A stretch of DNA of 64,000 nt, taken from Streptomyces malachitofuscus (lineage in GTDB: Bacteria > Actinomycetota > Actinomycetes > Streptomycetales > Streptomycetaceae). Below the pieces are notes generated by a model that searched no databases, was not told the origin of the DNA, and saw nothing but the letters and a program-made list of their open reading frames with translations. The stretch spans positions 26,488-90,487 of the forward strand of contig NZ_BMUF01000020.1 in the NCBI RefSeq assembly GCF_014650055.1. Reading direction: 5' to 3'. The position numbers were made by a program, and so were the translations under genes. Each line of letters opens with the position of its first letter. Within the stretch, counting starts at the first letter, position 1. Shown here piece after piece: positions 52,790 through 61,817 of this stretch.

Positions 52790-53452
52790 ATGACCCGCCG
52801 GGAGCAGGAGCGGGCCGTGGTGCGCGCGCTCCTCGACGCGCACGGCGAGACGTACGCGCAGGAGGCCGGCATCGAGCTGCGGAACACGCCGCAACCGCTG
52901 TACCGGCTGCTGGTGCTGGCCCATCTCCTCAGCGCCCGTATCAAGGGGTCGATCGCCGTGGCCTCCGCCCGTGCCCTGCACGAGGCGGGGCTGCGCGATC
53001 CCCGCCGAATGGCCGGCGCCGACTGGCAGGAACGGGTGGACGCGCTCGGCCGGGGCGGTTACCGGCGCTATGACGAACGCACTGCGACCCAACTGGGTGA
53101 GGCCGCCGAGCTGGTGACCGAGCGCTGGGGCGGGGATCTGCGCGGACTGCGCGAGGAGGCGGACGGCGATGTCGGCGAACTGCGCCGTCTGCTCCAGGAG
53201 TTCCCGGGCGTGGGGCCCACCGGTGCCGACATCTTCCTGCGCGAGGTCCAGCGTGTCTGGCCGGAGGCTGCCCCGTACCTGGACGACAAGGCCCTGCGGG
53301 GCGCGCAGCGGCTGGAACTGCCGCGGGACCCCGAGCGCCTCCTGGATCTGGCGGAAGGCACCGAACCGGCGGTGCTCGCGGCGGCGTTGGTGCGGGCGGC
53401 GATCGACAAGGACGTCGCCGAGGACACCCTGAGCCACGCCGGGTCCGGGTGA
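52790..53452 (+). CDS. HhH-GPD-type (endonuclease III-like) DNA glycosylase family protein
   Basis: 220 aa. Helix-hairpin-helix motif FPGVGPTGADIFLREV at about 138-153; helices resemble the Nth/HhH fold. It lacks the C-terminal 4Cys iron-sulfur cluster of Nth and I do not see the catalytic Lys with certainty; an Asp-containing segment follows. Base-excision repair is likely but the substrate is open. ATG 52790. Confidence 0.75.
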   Translation: MTRREQERAVVRALLDAHGETYAQEAGIELRNTPQPLYRLLVLAHLLSARIKGSIAVASARALHEAGLRDPRRMAGADWQERVDALGRGGYRRYDERTATQLGEAAELVTERWGGDLRGLREEADGDVGELRRLLQEFPGVGPTGADIFLREVQRVWPEAAPYLDDKALRGAQRLELPRDPERLLDLAEGTEPAVLAAALVRAAIDKDVAEDTLSHAGSG

Positions 53453-53561
53453 ACCCCGCCGGGCCGGCCCGGCCCCGGTTCGCGGGACAACGTGATCACC
53501 ACGCGGCACAATGGCCGAAGTGGTCCGAACGGGCCGTCGGGCGAGGGAGAGGGATACGGAC

Positions 53562-54374
53562 GTGAGTGGGAGCCACACCCCGCCGAGCGGGTCGGCAAGG
53601 CTGAACACCGGTGTGGCGCACAACGCGCGCGTGTGGAACTACTGGATCGGCGGCAAGGACAACTACGAGGTCGATCAGCGGGTCGGCGAGCACGTCGCCT
53701 CGATCATCCCGGTCATCCGGGACATCGCCCGCGCGGACCGGGACTTCCTGGGCCGGGCGGTGACCCATCTGACCCGTGAGCACGGGGTGCGGCAGTTCCT
53801 CGACATAGGCACCGGGCTGCCGACCGCGGACAACACCCATGAGATCGCGCAGCGCATCGCGCCGGACGCGCGGATCGTGTACGTCGACAACGACCCGATC
53901 GTGCTGGTGCACGCCCGCACCCTGCTGACCGGCAGCGGCGAAGGGGCGACCGACTACATCGACGCCGATGTGCGCGACCCGGACGCGATCGTGACGCGTG
54001 CGGCCGCGACGCTGGACATGACCCGGCCGGTAGCGGTGATGATGCTCGGCATCCTGAACTTCGTGCTCGACACCGGCGAGGCCCGTGACATCGTGCGCCG
54101 GATCATGGCGGCGGTCGCCCCGGGGAGCTTCCTGGTCCTCACCCATCCCACCTTCGACGCCGAGGTCGGCGGCGAGATGCAGGTTCCCGCCATGGAGTTC
54201 TGGAACGAGAACGCCACTCCCCCGATCACCGCCCGCGGCGCCGCGGACATCACCGCGTTCTTCGAGGGCCTCGAACTGATCGAGCCCGGACTGGTCTCCT
54301 GCTCGCAGTGGCACGCCACGTCCGACCACGCCGTCGTGGTGCCGCAGTACGGCGCGGTGGCCGTGAAGCCCTGA
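53562..54374 (+). CDS. SAM-dependent methyltransferase (DUF574 family)
   Basis: 270 aa. Typical start: NTGVAHNARVWNYWIGGKDN, then FLDIGTGLPTADNTHE (SAM glycine loop), VYVDNDPIVLVHARTLL and ending VVVPQYGAVAVKP. The family is abundant in streptomycetes with mostly unknown substrates. GTG 53562 after GGGAGAGGG. Confidence 0.9.
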   Translation: MSGSHTPPSGSARLNTGVAHNARVWNYWIGGKDNYEVDQRVGEHVASIIPVIRDIARADRDFLGRAVTHLTREHGVRQFLDIGTGLPTADNTHEIAQRIAPDARIVYVDNDPIVLVHARTLLTGSGEGATDYIDADVRDPDAIVTRAAATLDMTRPVAVMMLGILNFVLDTGEARDIVRRIMAAVAPGSFLVLTHPTFDAEVGGEMQVPAMEFWNENATPPITARGAADITAFFEGLELIEPGLVSCSQWHATSDHAVVVPQYGAVAVKP

Positions 54375-54396
54375 CCGTTGAAAGTATGATCAAGCA

Positions 54397-54933
54397 ATGT
54401 CTGACATGACCGAAACCACGCCGGGCTGGCTCTCCTCCGACGATCTGGAGATGGCACGCGCCCAGATGCCGATCCTGTACGTCGAGGCGGTCCCCGTGCG
54501 TGTCGACGACAGCGGCGAAGTGACCAGCGTCGGCCTGTTGCTGCGCATAGGGCCCGACGGAACGGTCAGCCGGACTCTCGTCTCCGGCAGGGTGCTGCAC
54601 CACGAACGGGTCCGTGACGCCCTCCTGCGCCATCTGGAGAAGGACCTCGGCCCGGTGGCCCTGCCCCGCGTCCCCGCGTCGCTGCAGCCGTTCACGGTCG
54701 CGGAGTACTTCCCCACGCACGGCATCACCCCGTTCCACGACCCGCGTCAGCACGCGGTGTCGCTGGCGTACATCGTGCCGGTGACGGGCGACTGCCGGCC
54801 GCGGCAGGATGCTCTGGACCTGGTGTGGTTCAGCCCCCAGGAGGCCGTGTCAGCGGCCGTCCAGAGCGAGATGCCGGGCGGGCACGGGGTGCTGCTGAAG
54901 CAGGCGCTGGCCCACGCGGGCTGTGTGATCTGA
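54397..54933 (+). CDS. NUDIX hydrolase family protein (DUF4916 type)
   Basis: 178 aa. Matches the actinobacterial family with GWLSSDDLEMARAQMPILYVEAVPV start; the canonical Nudix box is not intact (REALLRHLEKDLGPVALP in its place), so hydrolase activity is doubtful. TATGAT ends six bases before the ATG at 54397, so the message is probably leaderless. Nine bases separate its stop from the convergent ABC ATPase gene. Confidence 0.8.
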   Translation: MSDMTETTPGWLSSDDLEMARAQMPILYVEAVPVRVDDSGEVTSVGLLLRIGPDGTVSRTLVSGRVLHHERVRDALLRHLEKDLGPVALPRVPASLQPFTVAEYFPTHGITPFHDPRQHAVSLAYIVPVTGDCRPRQDALDLVWFSPQEAVSAAVQSEMPGGHGVLLKQALAHAGCVI

Positions 54934-54941
54934 GGGGCTGG

Positions 54942-56123
54942 TCACCCGCGCTCCGGGTGCGTCAGGTTGGCCCCGGTCGAGGGGTCGAACACATGGGCCT
55001 TGCCCATGTCGACCCGGAGTTCCACGGGTGCGCCCTCGCGGGCGCGGGTGGCGGCGTCCAGCCTGGCCACGATCTGCTGGGCCGTCCCGGCTCCGGTGTC
55101 GCGCAGACCCGAGTCCGTGGCGAGCTCCTCCAGTTCGGCGGTGGTGACCGGACCGCCCTCGGCTTGGAAGTAGACGTACGCGTCCGAGCCCAGGGACTCC
55201 AGTACGTCCACCGTGGCGGTGACGACGGGACCGTCCGTCCGGCGGGCGAGACTCGCGTCCTCGAAGGCCTCGGGGCGCAGCCCCAGGATGACCTCCCGGG
55301 GCGCCTCCCGCTGTTCCAGCGCCCGGCGCGCGCGGTCGTCGAGCGGCAGGTCGCCCAGCGGGGTGCGCAGGCTGTCGGCGGACAGGGAGGCGTGGAGGAA
55401 GTTCATCGCCGGGGAACCGATGAAGCCGGCGACGAACAGGTTGCGCGGCATGTCGTAGAGCTCGGCCGGGGTGCCGACCTGCTGGACCACGCCCTGGCGC
55501 ATCACGACGACGCGGTCGCCGAGGGTCATCGCCTCGGTCTGGTCGTGGGTGACGTACACGGTGGTGGTGCCCAGGCGGCGTTGCAGCCGGGAGATCTGGG
55601 TGCGCATCTGCACGCGCAGCTTGGCGTCCAGGTTGGACAGCGGCTCGTCCATGAGGAATGCCTTGGGGTCGCGGACGATGGCCCGCCCCATGGCCACCCG
55701 CTGGCGCTGGCCGCCGGAGAGGTTGGCCGGCTTGCGGTCCAGGAACTCGCTGAGGTCGAGCACCCGGGCGGCCTCCTCCACCTTGCTGTCGATGGTCGCC
55801 TTGTCGACCTTGGCCAGCCGCAGCGGGAAGCCCATGTTCTCCCGCACGCTCATGTGCGGGTAGAGCGCGTAGCTCTGGAACACCATGGCGACGTCCCGCT
55901 CCTTGGGGGCGAGGTCGTTGACGACCCGTCCGCCGATGCGCAGGGTGCCCTCGGTGATGTCCTCCAGGCCGGCGATCATGTTCAGGGTGGTCGATTTCCC
56001 GCAGCCGGAGGGACCTACCAGGATCACGAACTCGCCGTCGGCGATCTCCAGGTCCACGTTCCGTACGGCGAGGGATCCGTCGGGATAGCGCTTGGTGACT
56101 GACTCGAGGACGATCTCGGCCAT
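54942..56123 (-). CDS. Sugar ABC importer ATPase (UgpC/SugC/MsiK-like)
   Basis: 393 aa. Walker A GPSGCGKST, signature LSGGQRQRVAMGRA, Walker B AFLMDEPLSNLD, and a C-terminal OB-type regulatory domain (GLRPEAFEDA...PVELRVDMGKAHVFD). Last gene of a four-gene importer operon. Many streptomycete sugar importers lack an ATPase and borrow MsiK; this one carries its own. Confidence 0.92.
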   Translation of the reverse strand: MAEIVLESVTKRYPDGSLAVRNVDLEIADGEFVILVGPSGCGKSTTLNMIAGLEDITEGTLRIGGRVVNDLAPKERDVAMVFQSYALYPHMSVRENMGFPLRLAKVDKATIDSKVEEAARVLDLSEFLDRKPANLSGGQRQRVAMGRAIVRDPKAFLMDEPLSNLDAKLRVQMRTQISRLQRRLGTTTVYVTHDQTEAMTLGDRVVVMRQGVVQQVGTPAELYDMPRNLFVAGFIGSPAMNFLHASLSADSLRTPLGDLPLDDRARRALEQREAPREVILGLRPEAFEDASLARRTDGPVVTATVDVLESLGSDAYVYFQAEGGPVTTAELEELATDSGLRDTGAGTAQQIVARLDAATRAREGAPVELRVDMGKAHVFDPSTGANLTHPERG

Positions 56124-56147
56124 GGGTGGTGACTCCTTGCTTCATGC

Positions 56148-56981
56148 TCAACCCTTGACCGCCCCGGAGGTGAGTCCGGCCACGATCCGCCGCTGGAAGA
56201 GCAGGACGAAGATGATGATCGGGACGGTGATCACCACGGCCGCGGCGGCGATGGACCCGGTGGGCTGCTGGAACTGCGAACTGCCGGTGAAGAACGCGAT
56301 CGCGGCGGGCACCGTGCGCGCCGACTCGGTGGAGGTCAGCGAGATCGCGAACAGGAAGTCGTTCCAGCAGAAGATGAACACGAGGATGGCCGTGGTGAAC
56401 ACGCCCGGCGCGGCCAGCGGCACGATGACCAGCCGGAACGCCTGCGCGGGAGTGGCCCCGTCCACCTTGGCGGCCTTCTCCAGGTCCCAGGGGATCTCCC
56501 GGAAGAACGCCGACAGGGTGTAGATGGCCAGCGGCAGCGAGAAGGTCATGTACGGGATGATCAGCCCGAGCCAGGTGTCGAAGATCCCGATGATCCGCTC
56601 GATGTTGAACAGCGGGGACACCAGGGAGATCGGCGGGAACATGGCGATCAGCAGGGACATGCCGATGAGGACCTGCTTGCCGGGGAACCGCAGCCGGGCC
56701 ACGGCGTAGGCGGCCATGGTGCCGAGGAGCACCGCGATCACCGTGGCGATGAGGGCGATGCCGATCGAGTTGATCAGTGCCCGGGTGAACTCGGAGGTGG
56801 CGAAGATGCCCCGGTAGTTCTCGAAGGTCCAGTCCCGGGGGATGTAGTTGCCGTCGGTGAGGGTGCCGGGGTCCTTGAACGACAGTGCGGCGATCCACCA
56901 CACCGGGAACAGGGCGTACAGCACCACCACGACGTTCACGACGGCCCATCGGGTCGCGTGGGTCCTGCCCGCGGCGGCCAT
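56148..56981 (-). CDS. Sugar ABC importer permease (MalG/SugB type)
   Basis: 277 aa, six helices, with the EAA loop EIPWDLEKAAKVDGATPAQAF. ATG 56981 overlaps the upstream permease stop (TGATG). Partner of the MalF-type permease. Confidence 0.92.
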   Translation of the reverse strand: MAAAGRTHATRWAVVNVVVVLYALFPVWWIAALSFKDPGTLTDGNYIPRDWTFENYRGIFATSEFTRALINSIGIALIATVIAVLLGTMAAYAVARLRFPGKQVLIGMSLLIAMFPPISLVSPLFNIERIIGIFDTWLGLIIPYMTFSLPLAIYTLSAFFREIPWDLEKAAKVDGATPAQAFRLVIVPLAAPGVFTTAILVFIFCWNDFLFAISLTSTESARTVPAAIAFFTGSSQFQQPTGSIAAAAVVITVPIIIFVLLFQRRIVAGLTSGAVKG

Positions 56982-57910
56982 CAGCGCTTCACCTCCGCGC
57001 CCGGTGCGGCCGCGCCGAACAGCTTGACGAAGGTGAAGGCGATGATCCCGACACAGATGAAGATCAGGACCGAGATCGCCGACCCGATGCCCAGGTTCAG
57101 CGCGGTGAACAGGTTGTCGTAGCCGAGGATGGACAGGGAGCCGGTGCCGTGGGCGCCCGAGGTCAGGACGTAGATGTTGTCGAAGATCCGGAAGGCGTCC
57201 AGGGTGCGGAAGAGCAGGGCGACCAGGATGGCCGGTTTCATCAGCGGCAGCATGACCTTGGTGAACCGCTGCCAGGGGGTGGCGCCGTCGACCATGGCGG
57301 CCTTCAGGGTTTCCTCGGGGACGAGGGCGAGGCCCGCCAGGAGGAGGAGCGCCATGAACGGGGTGGTCTTCCACACCTCGGCGAGGATGATCAGCCACAG
57401 TGCGGGCCACTGTTCGGTGAGCGGGGCATCACCGGTGGGCAACAACGAGGCCAGGTAACCGAGTTCGGGGGTCCAGGCGTACTGCCAGGAGAAGGCGGCG
57501 ACGACGGTGACGATGCCGTACGGGATGAGGACCGCGGTGCGGACCGTGCCGCGCGCGAACAGGGTGCGGTGCATCACCAGGGCGAGGCCCATGCCGAGGA
57601 CCAGTTCGACGGCCACGGACACGGCGGTGAGGAACAGCGTCACCCAGAAGGCGTCCCACCAGAACGGGGAGGTCAGCACCGCCCCGTAGTTGTTCAGGCC
57701 GACGAACTCGGCCCGTGCGGGGAAGCGCAGGTCGTAGCGCTGGAGGGAGAGGTAGACCGCGTAGCCGATGGGGTAGGCGGTCACGGCGGCCATGACCAGG
57801 ACGGCCGGGGCGCACAGCAGCAGGCCCAGCCGGCGTTCCTGCCTGGCGCCGGCGGAGAGCGCCTTCCTGCCGCCCGCCTTGTCCTTCGTCGGCTCTGCCA
57901 TGGTGCTCAC
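56981..57910 (-). CDS. Sugar ABC importer permease (MalF/SugA type)
   Basis: 309 aa, six to seven helices, EAA loop LKAAMVDGATPWQRFTKVML. GTG 57910 overlaps the binding-protein stop (GTGA); ATG 57901 is an in-frame alternative. Confidence 0.92.
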   Translation of the reverse strand: MSTMAEPTKDKAGGRKALSAGARQERRLGLLLCAPAVLVMAAVTAYPIGYAVYLSLQRYDLRFPARAEFVGLNNYGAVLTSPFWWDAFWVTLFLTAVSVAVELVLGMGLALVMHRTLFARGTVRTAVLIPYGIVTVVAAFSWQYAWTPELGYLASLLPTGDAPLTEQWPALWLIILAEVWKTTPFMALLLLAGLALVPEETLKAAMVDGATPWQRFTKVMLPLMKPAILVALLFRTLDAFRIFDNIYVLTSGAHGTGSLSILGYDNLFTALNLGIGSAISVLIFICVGIIAFTFVKLFGAAAPGAEVKR

Positions 57911-59202
57911 GGGATCACGCCCTCGGATCGCAGGGCCTGGTCGATCTGTTCCCCGATGGTGTCCACCGCGCTCTCGGGCCGGATCTCCGACGGCGGGGAC
58001 AGGGTGTGGGAGACGGCGATCGACACGTTCTGGTAGGCGGGGGTGAGCGGCCGTACGCTCGCCCTCTCCAGTGAGGACAGGACCTCCGCGGAGAAGGGGT
58101 ACTGCTTCTTGAACGACGGGTCGTCGTAGAGGGCGCGCAGGGTGGGGGGCAGTCCGCCCTCGAGCGCGGCGGTGAGCTGGTTCTCCCGGTTGCGCAGGCA
58201 CAGGGCCGCCTCGAAGGCCAGGTCGGGGTGGCGGGAGTAGGCGCTGACGGCCAGGTCGATGCCGCCGATGGTGGGGCGGGCGGGACGGTCGGCGTCGACG
58301 CGGGGGTAGGGCGCCCAGCGGAAGTCCTCGAACAGCCGCGGGTTGTTGCTTCTCATCGACGGATAGACGAACGGGTAGTTGAGCTCGAAGGCCGCCACGC
58401 CGGACTCCATGGCGAGGCGGTTCTGGTCCTCCATCTGGTTGGGCAGGGAGGGGTCGGCGGCCGGGGAGTTCGCCAGGTCGCGCATGATCGAGGCGGCCCG
58501 TACGGCGGGCGGGCCGAGGGAGGGCTCGGTGGCGCTCGGGTTGAGGATGGCGCCGCCCGCGCTGTTGATCAGGGAGTTGAACCAGACGGTCAAACCCTCG
58601 TACTGGGCGCCCTGGATCTCCACGTAGTGCGGTCTGCCCTGCCGGGCGAGCTCGCGGGACATGTCCAGCATCTCGGCCCAGGTCGTGGGCGGAGTGGGCA
58701 CCAGGTCCCTGCGATACCACAGGAGTTGCACGTTGGTGTTGTACGGGACGGCGTACAGCCTGTCCTTCCAGGTGGCCGTCTGGAGGGGGACGCGGAGGGT
58801 GCCCTCGGTGGCCCGGCGCTTCATCTCCCCGGTCCACTCCCGGATCCAGCGGGCCTCGGCGAATTCCGCCGCCCAGGTGACGTCGAGTCCGAGGATGTCG
58901 AGGGAGTCGTCCTCGGCGGCGAGCCTGCGCACCAGCTGCTCACGCTGGCCGTCGGCGGCCCGGGGCAGCTTGTTGTAGCTGATCCGGTAGCGGCCGCCGG
59001 AGGCCCGGCTGCACCGGTCGGCGGCCTGCTGCAGGGCGCCGGAGTCGTCGGGGAAGTTGTACCAGTTCAGGGTGGGGCGAGAGGTGTCGTCGGTGTCACC
59101 GCCGCAGGCGGCGAGCGTCGACGCCAGCAGGGTCAGCGCGACCAGCGCACGCGTCCGCCGCGGCCTGCCGGTACCTCCGCGCCTCACGTGCACGCGCTCC
59201 AC
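57907..59202 (-). CDS. Sugar ABC importer substrate-binding lipoprotein (LpqY-like)
   Basis: 431 aa. Lipobox LAAC after LTLLAST; the mature protein begins CGGDTDDTSRPTLNWYNFPD. Cluster-B sugar-binding fold with DILGLDVTWAAEFAEARWI and PYNTNVQLLWYRRDLV. The order binding protein-permease-permease-ATPase equals that of mycobacterial lpqY-sugABC (trehalose uptake), so an alpha-glucoside such as trehalose is the best guess. GTG 59202. A direct repeat GACATC-AAG-GACATC lies about 80 bp upstream (59283-59297). Confidence 0.88.
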   Translation of the reverse strand: MERVHVRRGGTGRPRRTRALVALTLLASTLAACGGDTDDTSRPTLNWYNFPDDSGALQQAADRCSRASGGRYRISYNKLPRAADGQREQLVRRLAAEDDSLDILGLDVTWAAEFAEARWIREWTGEMKRRATEGTLRVPLQTATWKDRLYAVPYNTNVQLLWYRRDLVPTPPTTWAEMLDMSRELARQGRPHYVEIQGAQYEGLTVWFNSLINSAGGAILNPSATEPSLGPPAVRAASIMRDLANSPAADPSLPNQMEDQNRLAMESGVAAFELNYPFVYPSMRSNNPRLFEDFRWAPYPRVDADRPARPTIGGIDLAVSAYSRHPDLAFEAALCLRNRENQLTAALEGGLPPTLRALYDDPSFKKQYPFSAEVLSSLERASVRPLTPAYQNVSIAVSHTLSPPSEIRPESAVDTIGEQIDQALRSEGVIP

Positions 59203-59352
59203 ACCTCGCTCCCGGGATCGCGGCGCGGGTGTCGGACCCCGCGGCGGTGCCTACCCGGCGAACGCTAAGCAGTACATAGGGCGACATCAAGGACATCTAC
59301 CGACGATTCGCTCCCGGGTGTTCGCGCGGGTGAGCGGCGCACGGACGGCTGT

Positions 59353-60081
59353 TCAGCCGGCGGTGCCGCCGGGAGTCACCAGTCCGGTCTCGTAGGCCAC
59401 CACGACGGCCTGGGCACGGCTGTCGAGGTCGAGCTTGGTCATGGTGCGGTTCAGATGGGTCTTCACGGTCGCCTCGCTGATGAAGAGCTGTTCGGCGATC
59501 TCGGTGTTGGACAGTCCCCTCGCCGTGAGCAGCAGCACCTCGCGCTCCCGGGCCGTGAGCGCCTCCAGCGACGCCGGGGAGTCCGGCACGGGCTCGGAGC
59601 GCTGGACGTACGCCTCGATGAGCCGGCGGGTCACGCTCGGCGCGAACAGCATGTCGCCGCGTGCGACCGCGCCGATCGCCTCCAGCAGGCGCTCGGGTCC
59701 CGTGTCCTTGAGGAGGAAGCCGGAGGCTCCGGCGCGCAGGGCGGCGTACACGTACTCGTCGAGGTCGAAGGTGGTGAGCACCAGGACACGCGGCAGTGCG
59801 GGCTGTTCCTCCGACGGCCCGGGCCCCGGCGGCGCGGCGGCGGCCTCGGCGAGGATGCGTTCGGTCGCGGTGATGCCGTCCATGCCCGGCATGCGGATGT
59901 CCATCAGGACCACATCGGGCCGGGTGCGGGCAGCGCAGGCGACGGCGTCCGCACCGCCAGTCGCCTCCCCGACGACCTCCACCCCGGACGCGGCCCGCAG
60001 CAGGGCGACGAGCCCCGCGCGGATCAGGTCCTGGTCGTCGACCACGAGCACCCTGATCATCCTCGTAATCGATTCCCTCAT
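59353..60081 (-). CDS. LuxR/NarL-family response regulator
   Basis: 242 aa. ATG 60081 overlaps the kinase stop (ATGA), giving MRESITR before the receiver; ATG 60060 is the alternative. Phosphoacceptor Asp61 in VVLMDIRMPGMDG, Lys in FLLKDTGPERLL, LuxR helix-turn-helix LTAREREVLLLTARGLSNTE. A 25-residue Pro/Ala-rich insert lies between receiver strands 4 and 5. Its stop is 151 bp upstream of the sugar-importer operon on the same strand. Confidence 0.92.
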   Translation of the reverse strand: MRESITRMIRVLVVDDQDLIRAGLVALLRAASGVEVVGEATGGADAVACAARTRPDVVLMDIRMPGMDGITATERILAEAAAAPPGPGPSEEQPALPRVLVLTTFDLDEYVYAALRAGASGFLLKDTGPERLLEAIGAVARGDMLFAPSVTRRLIEAYVQRSEPVPDSPASLEALTAREREVLLLTARGLSNTEIAEQLFISEATVKTHLNRTMTKLDLDSRAQAVVVAYETGLVTPGGTAG

Positions 60082-61286
60082 CTCCCGGCGGTCCGCGCCG
60101 CGGTGGGAAGCGTGAGGCACACCCGGAAACCACCGTCGGCGCGCGGACCGGCGTCCACCGTGCCGCCGTAGAGCCTGGCGCGTTCCCGCATGCCGATCAA
60201 GCCGTGCCCCGCCGACGGCGGGACGTTGGCCGGAAGCGATCGCTCCCGTCGTCCGTCGTCGGTGACCGTGACGGTCAGGTCCCGCGGACCGTAGGCGACC
60301 ACGACGACGGCGTCGGCGGGGCGAGCGTGTTTGATCACGTTGGTGAGGGCTTCCTGCACCACGCGGTAGGCGCACAGTTCGACACCGGGCGCCAGTGACC
60401 GGGGAGTTCCCTCCGTACGCAGGTCCACCGGGACACCCGCCGCTCGGACCCGCTCGACCATGTCACCGAGCCGGGACAGGCCGGGCATCGGCGCGTACGG
60501 TGCCGCCTCCGCGTCCCCCGGCTCCGCGCCGTCCTCGGGTCCGGTGCGCAGCAGTGTCAGCATGCGGCGCAGTTCGCCCAGCCCTTCTTGGCTGGTTTCG
60601 TTGATCGTGCGCAGGGCCGCGCGGGCGGTGTCCGGTGCGGAGTCGAAGACGTAACTCGCCAGTCCTCCCTGCACGTTGATCACCGACATGTGGTGGGCGA
60701 CGACGTCGTGCAGCTCGCGGGCTATGCGCCGCTGCTCCTCGGCGACGGCGCGGCGCATCCGGTCCTGCTGCTCGCGCCGCAGCTGCTCGGCCAGTTCGGC
60801 CAGCCGGTCGGCGCGGCGGGCGGACACCTGCGCGGCGATGCCCACCCGGCAGCCGACGGCCGGGAAGACCGCCGCCTGGGCGAGCACGGCGGGCGTGGCC
60901 TGTCCGGCCCGCCAGCCGGCGTACACCCATACGGCGCCCACCAGCACCGTGCAGACGACCGCCGGGCGCAGGCGGCGCAGCGAGGCGACCGTGTACAGGG
61001 CGAAGAACGGGCCCATCGAGTTCACGACGGGCCAGTAGTCGAGGCTGATGAACAGCGCCCAGGCCGAGCCGCTCACCGCGAAGACGGTGAGCGGGGCGCG
61101 TCTGCGCAGCGCGAGTGGTGCGTTGACCAGGCAGGTGAGGGCGATCCCGAGGCCGTCCTGGGCCTGCCAGCCCGCCCCCGGTTCGGGTTCGCGGCCGAGC
61201 AGGACGGCCACCACGGTGAAGGCCACCGCGATGGCGGTGTCCAGCCAGAGGTCCCGACGTTCGATCAGCCGTTTGATCCAGCGCAC
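60078..61286 (-). CDS. Sensor histidine kinase, HisKA_3 type
   Basis: 402 aa. Four or five N-terminal hydrophobic helices (about 15-150), a coiled linker, phosphoacceptor His193 in RRIARELHDVVAHHM, ATPase domain with VTDDGRRE and GHGLIGMRERARLYGG. GTG 61286 has no SD; TACGCT lies six bases upstream, hinting at a leaderless message. No large sensor loop, so a membrane-embedded signal is likely. Confidence 0.92.
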   Translation of the reverse strand: MRWIKRLIERRDLWLDTAIAVAFTVVAVLLGREPEPGAGWQAQDGLGIALTCLVNAPLALRRRAPLTVFAVSGSAWALFISLDYWPVVNSMGPFFALYTVASLRRLRPAVVCTVLVGAVWVYAGWRAGQATPAVLAQAAVFPAVGCRVGIAAQVSARRADRLAELAEQLRREQQDRMRRAVAEEQRRIARELHDVVAHHMSVINVQGGLASYVFDSAPDTARAALRTINETSQEGLGELRRMLTLLRTGPEDGAEPGDAEAAPYAPMPGLSRLGDMVERVRAAGVPVDLRTEGTPRSLAPGVELCAYRVVQEALTNVIKHARPADAVVVVAYGPRDLTVTVTDDGRRERSLPANVPPSAGHGLIGMRERARLYGGTVDAGPRADGGFRVCLTLPTAARTAGR

Positions 61287-61555
61287 GGGCGCAGCGTACG
61301 GCTACGGCGGCGTCCCGGCCGTGGGTTCCGCGCAGAGCGGGGCGAGCAGCCACCTCCCCCTGTCATGCCCAGTCGGTCATGGGTGACTTCGTGCTCGCCC
61401 CCTGCGGCCCCCGTCGGCGGGGTGTCCCCCGCTCCACGACAGAAGGTAGACCGTCCGCCTCGTGGGGTCGTCAGCCCACCGGTTGACGATCCGGGTAAAC
61501 CCTGGCGGTACATGGTTGCGGGCAGGGGTCCGGCCGGTGTGTGCGGAAACGACGA
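61287..61555. other. Gene-free region between histidine kinase and tRNA-Pro copy 3
   Basis: About 270 bp without a credible gene on either strand. Apart from the possible leaderless promoter of the kinase at its left edge I see nothing to name. Confidence 0.6.
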
Positions 61556-61588
61556 AGAGGCCGTCCGGTTTTCCCCGGTACGGCCTCT
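61556..61588 (-). terminator. Terminator of tRNA-Pro copy 3
   Basis: Outer stem AGAGGCCGT/ACGGCCTCT (61556-61564 with 61580-61588) and inner CCGG/CCGG, with a one-base bulge, 18 bases past the tRNA 3' end. Confidence 0.8.
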
Positions 61589-61606
61589 GACCTGCGTCTC
61601 AGCAAG

Positions 61607-61680
<74 letters not shown>

Positions 61681-61780
61681 TTGCCCGTCTGACCTGGGGG
61701 TTCCCCCGGCCGAACGCGCACGGAAACCATACCGCACTCGGGGCGGTGATCGCGCACTCGTTTACCGTGGGCGGCGGCGC

Positions 61781-61811
61781 TTGACCTGAACTTTGGTTGA
61801 GGTTGAACGAT
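61781..61811 (+). promoter_or_regulatory. SoxR/MerR-type promoter of the transketolase operon
   Basis: -35 TTGACC (61781-61786), 19-bp spacer, weak -10 AACGAT (61806-61811), with the transcription start predicted at the ATG 61818. The spacer holds ACCTGAAC-TTTG-GTTGAGGT (61784-61803), arms pairing at 7 of 8 positions. Same architecture as the exporter promoter at 8797-8827. Confidence 0.65.
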
Positions 61812-61817
61812 GGCCGT

